From: Sclerodactyla briareus
Lineage: Eukaryota > Echinodermata > Holothuroidea > Dendrochirotida > Sclerodactylidae
DNA: 64,000 bases
Assembly (NCBI GenBank): GCA_026419785.1
Contig: JAODTK010002065.1
Coordinates: 62,001 to 126,000, forward strand
Reading direction: 5' to 3'
Of the stretch, positions 57,244-64,000 are shown in pieces (within the stretch, counting starts at the first letter, position 1; every line of letters starts with the position of its first letter). Under the pieces are notes generated by a model. That model was not told where the DNA came from, did no database searches, and saw only the letters and a list, made by a program, of their open reading frames with translations. A program made the translations under genes and the position numbers.

Positions 57244-57296
57244 GGTGTGTGTGTGTGTGTGTGTGTGTGTGGGGTCGTGTGCGTGTGTGTGTGTGT
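57244..57296. repeat. (GT)n microsatellite in the composite repeat
   Basis: Two GT blocks split by GGGGTCGTGTGC; positional counterpart of the (CA)n at 24.21-24.30 kb. Confidence 0.95.
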
Positions 57297-57577
57297 CGTC
57301 CACTTCCTGTGAGAGGATATCTTGCGAACGGCAAGTGGCAATTGCGACAAAATTTTCAGGGTAAGCGTCGGGGTTGGTTAGTGAACACGATCTGATAGAT
57401 TTGGGCATGAGAGTCACTGATTAAGTATTGGTAATTAGCCTATTTTATTATTTATTGTTTAGGCTCGTGCGCAAGATTTACGAAGGAACCGTAGGTGCTA
57501 TGGCACTTGGTGTTGCACATAGATGCGGGATAGGAGGTAGATGAAATGATAATTGTCAGCGTAAAATAGGGTATCAA

Positions 57578-57594
57578 AGGTCAAATCGGGGTCA
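57578..57594 (+). promoter_or_regulatory. AGGTCA-like DR5
   Basis: AGGTCA-AATCG-GGGTCA, the spacing used by RAR-RXR. Half-site pair seen in sequence; function not shown. Confidence 0.3.
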
Positions 57595-57935
57595 AAAACT
57601 GGTTTTTTGGCCTTAACTGGAAACCAAATGTTTAACCGGAGGTTGGGAGGTGCACCATTGTGATTCACTCTTGACCTCCATCTGTGTGGCGTTTGACCTC
57701 AATTCGACCTTACACATGTTTTTGGCCCGAATCAAAATTTTAGTGGCCTTTTCGGATCTAAAGGTACCTGCCGATCGAAATGAACCATAATTGGACACCA
57801 GGGACTTGTGTGTGAAGATATCAGAGGTCAGAGGTTTCCATTCGGAAATTAAGTGCAGTTAGGATGTTCGTAGTGATTTTGGGGGTCATGGTGATTTTTA
57901 GATTCAGCAGGTCAACACCCTGAAATGAGGTAAAA

Positions 57936-57948
57936 AGGTCAAAGGTCA
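57936..57948 (+). promoter_or_regulatory. Perfect AGGTCA DR1
   Basis: AGGTCAAAGGTCA at the position homologous to the triple DR1 at 21,157-21,176 in the inverted copy. Matches the consensus for RXR/HNF4/COUP-type receptors; binding unproven. Confidence 0.4.
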
Positions 57949-58515
57949 AATGTTGATGAAGGCTTATTTCGAGTTACAGGGCAAAGAAAATACATAACTG
58001 TCAATTTTGCAAAATTTGGATATCTGGGAGAGCTCTGTGTGCTGCAATAGACGAAACAAACTCCCGCTTCAATCGGGCACTCGGTCTAAGTTACAAGGGG
58101 TCAAAGGTTGGTTTTGTACTTTGGAATAGCATCGGCAGTATACTTCTTGGGATAATAATGCTGTAGGACCTGCGTGCATCTCATCGAGCCAGTAACATTT
58201 TTCATAAAAAACTGACATGTCATCAAAGGTCTTTCATGGTCCTTATGGATGAAAAATAATATTTTTGGGCACTATTACACTGAAATTGCTTGACATGTTG
58301 AAATTCAGGAACAGGGTGTAGTCATGGTGGAGAAACATTTCCATAAAAACCATCAGTCATCAAAGGTCATTCAAAGTCATATGGGCATATAACTGCCATA
58401 TAGTACGGTTCCTGCAACAACTTCCAATGACCCTTTCACTGAGGGGTTTATATTTCAGGACAGGGTGTACCCCATCTAGGGTTACATTTTTTTTATAAAA
58501 TGGTCATGGCATCCG

Positions 58516-58541
58516 AGGTCATTGAAGGTCAATTGAGGTCA
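58516..58541 (+). promoter_or_regulatory. Three AGGTCA half-sites with 4-nt spacing (tandem DR4)
   Basis: AGGTCA at 58,516, 58,526 and 58,536, separated by TTGA and ATTG. DR4 is the layout bound by thyroid-hormone/LXR-type heterodimers. It lies inside the repeat. Confidence 0.4.
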
Positions 58542-59102
58542 AAAACGATTTGTATATTTTCGGCAATAGCAATGGGCGTGTTCATCAGAATGAAAATTGC
58601 TCCTAGGGGTGGTTGTATCACATGGAATGTAACAAATTTCATGAAACGGGTCATGGCATGAAGGTCATTCAGGCACGAGGGGTCAAAAAAAAAACTGTTT
58701 TCTGGCGATAATCGGTGAGAATTATATCTGGACAGGCTGGAAGGTTCCACATGCGATAAATTGTTGACCTGTAGTGTGGATCTCTGACCTCAATTGACCT
58801 CGGGCGGGTGGTCCTGTGGTTAAAGGTTGAGTTCTTGAATAAATGTGGTATTTAAGAGTTACAGGCAAAAAACAATAGGGAAAACTGGTTATTTTTGGAT
58901 AGGTGATAGGACCTTTGTGTGCTTTATGAGGGAGACCAACTCCCGCTTCGATCGGTTACTTTGGTAGTTACAGGCGGTCAAAGTTTAATGTAATAGTTTT
59001 TCGCAGAACATTAGGCGTGACCATTGGAATGCAATATGCCTCTAGGAGTTGATGCATAACAGGGAGGAGTAACAATTTTTATAAAAAAAAGCGTAGTATT
59101 GA

Positions 59103-59117
59103 AGGTCACAAAGGTCA
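59103..59117 (+). promoter_or_regulatory. AGGTCA DR3
   Basis: AGGTCA-CAA-AGGTCA, the VDR-type spacing; inside the repeat, function not shown. Confidence 0.3.
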
Positions 59118-60065
59118 CGTAGGGGTCAAAAACTGATTTGAATACTTTTTTGCTATAGCACCGGCGGGTTATCAAAATGCCAAAATGATCTAGAGTGAAT
59201 GTTCATGGAGAGGTTGCAATTTTCATGAAAAATGCATGGTCATTTAAAGGCTCAATTCAAGGTCAACTTAGGGGTCAATAAACTGTTTTCTGGCCGTATC
59301 GGAGAACTGAATATCTGTGAAGCATGGAAGGTTCACCATTGTGATAGTATTGTTGACCTGCATGTTGGTGGGACCGCGACCTCAATTTGACCTCTGTCGG
59401 GTGGTCATGTGGTTGAAGGTTGAGTCTTAAATAAATTGTTTTTAAGGAGTTACGGGCAAAAAAAAAATAGAAACTGGTTATTGGTAAAGTGAGGGGAGAT
59501 ATAAGTTCGCGGTCTACCGCCAGGCGTGGTAGTTAAGTAGTCATTAGCTCTTTAGGTAATCATTGTTCAGAACCGCTGTTAGCAAGATACAGATGAACCG
59601 TACGTGCTATGGGGACTTGGTTTGGCAGTAGATGTGGGGATACATGAAGGAGTATGTACTGATAGATTTCGCGTCAATATGGTATCGAGTCGTCTCATGG
59701 GGTGGTATGGCCATGATTCATGCAAAAATTCACAGTTCTTCGGATTTTTTTATTCATCACTGTGGGGTGCGGGATGGGGCATTTCTGTGGAATCTCGGAG
59801 CACCCTGGGTGTGTGGCGATTATGGTGCATATCTTTGGGCGACACGAAATTTGTATTCTTCACACGTATCGACATGGGTGGAGGACCTGGAGGTCATTCA
59901 GTGTGTGCTATTTTTCATGGTGTTTCCCAAATTTCGAAGTGGGTTGGATTTTCCTGAATTATTGAGGTCCACCTTTAGTTTATTCCCCCCAAAATGTTAA
60001 CATAACATTGACTCGAGTCCTGGGGTTATCAGTGTGTATAATTGTTCCATTCTGGCAAATGTTCA

Positions 60066-60945
60066 AGTTTGATGAATTCCCATGTATTAAGTGTGGTCTG
60101 GGATATGTGAAATGAGCAATTGCGTCAATAGGAAGTTGAATATTGTGTCGTAATTTGCATAATTTAGGCGATCTTAGTCACATTTCCAAAACTTGTACTT
60201 CTTCACTCTTCAGTAGACATTGTCCAATACTCAGTTCCTAGGAATTTGAAATTGATCACTGATTACTAGTGGGGTTTAAATGCCTATACCAAAATCTTAA
60301 AGCAACACATTAAATTCCTTTGTAAACTGTTGCATGGTGACTATTACATGGAAACACTGATCGCGCAACCAGGCGAGACACTGGGGGCGACGCCTTGTTT
60401 TATTTTTATTTGGACTGACCGCATTTGGTTCCCCTCCAGCCATTATATTCAGGATATTAGACTGCTCGTAATTTATCCTCAGTTGTCTTTCAACTGTATG
60501 GGGGAGGGGGATGGGGTACAGCGGCCCACAGACAGCCCAACATGGTTCCGTTTCAAAAACTAAAATGTTCTAGGAATGCTCTCTGGTTTTGCTGTGTTGC
60601 GATCCTTAATCATTCCTGTTTGATACCCATCACTTTCGTTTAGGAAGTATTCCAGCACTATGTCAGATCGAACCAAGAATGAACAACTCTAAGCGTTATT
60701 TGAGAGCCCTTAGGATGTGATTCATAGAGATATAGGCTAATTGGTGGCGTTCAGGTGTGTCAGTCAATGTCCGGTGTTGCATTTTAAGCGTAAGCCAATA
60801 TTCCCCTAGATTCCAATTGAAGCATCTAGTCGATTCAGTATTCTAATAGACGTTTACACAAGCGGTCACTCTGAACTACCAGTCGATACGCTTAGCTTGT
60901 ACGATGAATGGTTTATTCCTGCTTAAGTTGACTGTTAAGTTGACT
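60066..60945. other. Unassigned DNA
   Basis: Nothing recognised between the composite repeat and the second direct repeat. Confidence 0.4.
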
Positions 60946-60974
60946 GATCTATCTATATATCTATCTATCTATCT
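60946..60974. repeat. (ATCT)n microsatellite
   Basis: Short tetranucleotide run just before the second direct repeat. Confidence 0.85.
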
Positions 60975-60998
60975 GTCCTGACGTTCTGTCTACCTGTC

Positions 60999-61694
60999 TA
61001 GCTATCTGTTTTCAACAATCTATACCTTGAAAGGAGATATCTTACTCCGTTATTTGTAGGCCCATAATAACTTGAACAACGAGTATTACCGCGAAACCCA
61101 GCAGCATGAAAGCACATCAATACATCTGTACATAGCCTATACTGCGATGGGCCATATATAGTAATGACGCAGAGTTAGATAACCTAGCGACCAGGTTAAG
61201 CTGATATGCCAGTAAACGTGCGGCAGGGATATTTATGGAGGCCACGACTCATAGGTCATCACCTTCCAGTAATGTAATCTGAATTGTTTATACGATGTAT
61301 TTCATCAGCGAGTAGGGCCCTACCGTTCATTCGAAGCTGAAGTTATCGTCACCATCTTGTACTCGGTAAGGTGAAGGTCCCGAGTTCGTTTTGACGAAAG
61401 AAGGGATGGCCAAATGAAGAAAAAAATGGAAAAAGGGAAATAATGATGGTGCCGCCAGTAATTAAAAAATAACTGCATCACCTAGTCGGTGACTAGGTGA
61501 TGAAGACTCAAAACTGTGTCAAGAATTATCGCTTTACTGTTAACGACTATGCGACGTCAGCAGTAGATGTTTGGGGGGTTTTGATTTTCTTCTCAAGTTG
61601 TCTTCAGTCAAATCTGACCAACTGAACATGCTGAAAGACAAAGTATAGCCTGTGTGTATGTGTCAGTGTAGCAGTATAGTAGGCCTACTAGCAA
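60999..61694 (+). repeat. Direct repeat, copy 2 (about 0.7 kb)
   Basis: Second copy of 56,335-57,010, same orientation, starting TAGCTATCTG and ending TAGCAGTATAGTAGGCCTAC. It contains a 12-bp perfect palindrome (61,483-61,509) absent from copy 1. Confidence 0.85.
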
Positions 61695-63060
61695 TATTGA
61701 AATTGCGCTAAACTCAGCAATTTGCTGTTTCAAATTCTATTGTACATGTTAGCAATTGAACGATCTCTTTGAGCGAAGACAATATGCTTACTTGAATAGT
61801 TGCAGAGTGCTTGACCTTTATATTTATGGATCATATTTACGTGAATCGAACATTTATGTGGTAGAGTCAGATAAACAAAGCTCGCATCGTATTGTGTCGT
61901 TTGGGATGTTTGCATGTTGCCTGTAGGTGAGCCATTGTTAAATGCTTTGAGTACATTAGCACTGTTCTTTATGCGTTCAGATGAGAGCCTCATTGTGACG
62001 ACATATTATGTCACTACAGCAACATGCAGTTGCTAACAGCAATGCATTCTAGTTTTCAAATTGAGAATGTGGGCAGGGCTGGTTTGTTCAATTACTCGAG
62101 CGCGAGAGAGGAGACAATCAAATTCCAGATATCCTCGAATAAACTTGAACAGGGATAGGCAAAATGCAAAATGGCAGATACGGTTGAGAAAACGAAGTTA
62201 GGGCCGACATTGAGTCAGTATTAGAAGCCAAAAACGAAACATGCGACAAGTCGTTGAATGGGTAAAAAGGAAAGAGTCTACATGATGTCTCACAAATCTA
62301 TTTGGCAAATCTATTTCCACGCTATCACTGGAAAAAAAAACTCGGCTGGGACGATTCGGCAACATGTACCGGGGTACGTACCGTAAACTAATTGAACAGT
62401 TTTGTCCGATACAGTAATCGGGAAACGTTTGTATTTTCAACAAGAGAAGCGTTCTATATATACACGTACAAACGAAATTCAACTGGGTGTAGCCTTCCCG
62501 AGTCAAGTTACTTTATTCATGGCGTCGTTTGGAGCTAGGCTACTATACCTGACCTATATAGACCTGGCCGGGTAACTCCGGCTGCTTTGGTATGCATATG
62601 CTATGCCCTACCAGCTTACAGCCAGTTAGACTGGCATTACTTCCAGGCACGAATTTGGAATGAGGTCGGACGTATCGCTCGGATTTGGGTGGATTGAGAA
62701 GTCCCGTTCCGACTCATCCCAGGCTTAGTACTGATTTCATATCCCGACCTTCAGGCCTGACTAAGGACACTCATACCTCACTGTGTTCTGGGTAATAACG
62801 CATATTGGCAGTTATCACTGATTTAGCCGAGACCTATCTCGGTCCGGTCGACGCTTACTGTATTGGAAGACTGTGGTTACCGAGAGATTCGTCTGGGGAG
62901 TGGGTCGAGGTCGGGACGCAAGGGAGGTGCGCCCTCATTTATAGCCTCACCCATCTATTAGCAAATAAATGCAATTTCTGGGCTTCTAGACACATGGTAC
63001 CGCAAAATTTGATAAAAAACAGCTGTAAAACCTTCACTGAACAGTCGTTGTGTTGAACAT
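61695..63060. other. Unassigned DNA
   Basis: Open frames at 61,730-61,993 and 62,198-62,506 (minus) and 62,805-63,056 (plus) show no recognised domain. Confidence 0.4.
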
Positions 63061-63400
63061 TTACTGGTCACATGGGTCAAAGAGAAGAGTGACCCCTCCC
63101 CTCCGCTCTGCGTACGTCCCTGCTGTGGTTGGCCACACTAATCCTAATCCCTGATCCAGCTTGGTTGGTCTCGAGTGTCCATGGAATTGCTCGTTCTCGA
63201 ATTCAAGACCGAGACAGTCACACCTACAGTGTAGAGATTCTAAATTGGGGAGCTTTGATGTGAAGGTAGAGGTAGATTCGAGGGTTCTTATGGACAACGG
63301 TAGTGCATCCCATTCATATATGGACATTTCTAAGACAAGGAATTACGATTGTTCGCCCTATTTCAACAGGCTCTTATGTGATTGGACACCACAGATAAAA
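63061..63400 (-). pseudogene. Possible LINE reverse transcriptase C-terminal remnant
   Basis: The minus strand encodes YEWDALPLSIRTLESTSTF followed by TSKL (about 63,318-63,245), which matches the 'LWNALPLSIR-S-STFKSKL' block at the end of many LINE reverse transcriptase ORFs. The following residues do not match anything I know, and no 3' tail repeat is visible. Upstream blocks are not recognised. Either a short dead LINE fragment or a coincidence; I favour the former. Confidence 0.42.
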
Positions 63401-64000
63401 CAATTTGAAAAATAGAAAAATCAGGTGTAAAATCCTCTCGTGTAAATTATCAACGCATATTGCGTAGATTAACCTAGGTGAAAGAAGCCAGGAGTGAGAG
63501 ATGATGCAAGGAACCTTCCTACCAGTGCCCAATTCTCTTTTTATCAGATGCTCGAAACAATGCAGAACCATGAACTACAACAAATTCGCAGCACCGGGCA
63601 ACTTTCTTAGATTCGGTAAAAAAATATTCTTAAACGTCGAAAGGGGAATTAAAAAGAAAGGTCATGGAAGCTGGTAAAACTGAAACTCAGGAATGGAGGG
63701 GGGGGGGGGGGGGGGAGGGGGGTCCTAACCAATTTTGCACTGAACCTGACTAATGGCGTACTCAGGCCCCATGTTTGCTTTGCTATGTTTGCCGCTCTTG
63801 CGTGGAAACCGCTTCGTAGACTATATACACCACATTTGAGTAAACCGTTGATCAATCAGTCACGAGTCACTATTTCGAACCGTGCATGTGGCTTCTACGC
63901 GTTGTCAAAATTCCAGGAATGATTGGGAATAGTGGTCGGTTCAGTTTTGTTATGTTTTTATAACGAACCAGGCGGGAAGCTTGTTTCCCCTGCTGCTGAT
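63401..64000. other. Unassigned DNA with poly-G
   Basis: A G-rich run of about 25 bases at 63,698-63,722. Nothing else recognised. Confidence 0.45.

Larger units (their letters stand above)
57178..60065 (+). repeat. Composite dispersed repeat, second copy, opposite to 20.7-24.3 kb
   Basis: Starts TTTTTGTCTCGCC with a hairpin CGCCAGAAT-GAA-ATTCTGGCG (57,190-57,210), then (GT)n, then GTGAACACGATCTGAT as in the reverse of 24.13 kb. From 57.54 kb it is AGGTCA-rich, with internal units: AAGGTTCACCATTGTGAT-type words near 57,645, 58,740 and 59,330, and GAACCGTAGGTGCTATGG near 57,487 and 59,597. The end (59,880-60,065) matches the reverse of 23.34-23.56 kb, including GACTCGAGTC. Noncoding. Open frames at 59.6-60.0 kb have no motif. 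Confidence 0.75.

Noticed and set aside
56335-61694. LTR retrotransposon
   Set aside because: Direct repeats fit in size, but there is no gag, protease, integrase or reverse transcriptase between them and no clear LTR termini. Kept only as a question.

Overview
The window is eukaryotic, almost certainly from a metazoan. No open frame exceeds about 200 codons. Most of the DNA is diverged interspersed repeats, microsatellites, long poly-C/poly-G tracts and one 4.3 kb satellite array. The retroelement remnants (CR1/L2-type and RTE-type LINEs, tRNA-derived SINE heads) and the many AGGTCA-rich and TATATCCCC-type dispersed repeats resemble those I associate with marine invertebrates, possibly an echinoderm or another invertebrate deuterostome. 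That taxonomic guess rests on pattern memory and is weak. Satellite copies differ mainly by one-base gains and losses, which suggests residual long-read error, so frameshifts must be read with caution.

Layout. 1-12.5 kb: mostly unrecognised DNA with a 5'-truncated LINE end (3.83-4.21 kb, ATT-repeat tail), a telomere-like stretch (7.49 kb), a GTGTYG minisatellite (8.4 kb), two copies of a 'GGGCGGCGAT' dispersed family (9.3 and 10.6-10.9 kb) and a tRNA-derived SINE (11.1 kb). 12.54-16.82 kb: 16 monomers of a ~267-bp satellite. 16.8-20.6 kb: a TATATCCCC-type element, and a well-formed candidate internal exon on the minus strand (19.31-19.44 kb). 20.7-24.35 kb: a large composite repeat rich in TGACCT half-sites; a related copy in opposite orientation lies at 57.2-60.1 kb. 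24.7-35.8 kb: dispersed repeats in several copies, an RTE-like LINE 3' end (27.25-27.67 kb), a 91-bp hAT-type MITE with a perfect 8-bp target duplication (30.73 kb), and a second SINE-like head (35.0 kb). 35.9-38.7 kb: the best-defined element, a decayed CR1-like retrotransposon on the minus strand with a duplicated 5' region, a zinc-finger-like and SGNH-esterase ORF1, and a reverse transcriptase, with no room for the usual endonuclease. 39.5-49 kb: more TE fragments, a 124-bp foldback, and a candidate secretory first exon (43.36 kb). 49.5-50.4 kb: two candidate first exons, one with a signal peptide followed by a short chitinase-like start. 53-61.7 kb: two more TATATCCCC-type elements, one next to a matching empty site, and a pair of ~0.65 kb direct repeats around the inverted composite repeat. 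63 kb: another possible LINE ORF end.

Host genes contribute at most isolated exons; no complete gene can be assembled. There is no operon, CRISPR array, rRNA gene or intact tRNA gene that I can see. The most interesting material is repeat biology: the two-subtype satellite whose variants change a hairpin, the repeat family scattering nuclear-receptor-like direct repeats, an insertion with its empty site nearby, and the endonuclease-less CR1-like element.
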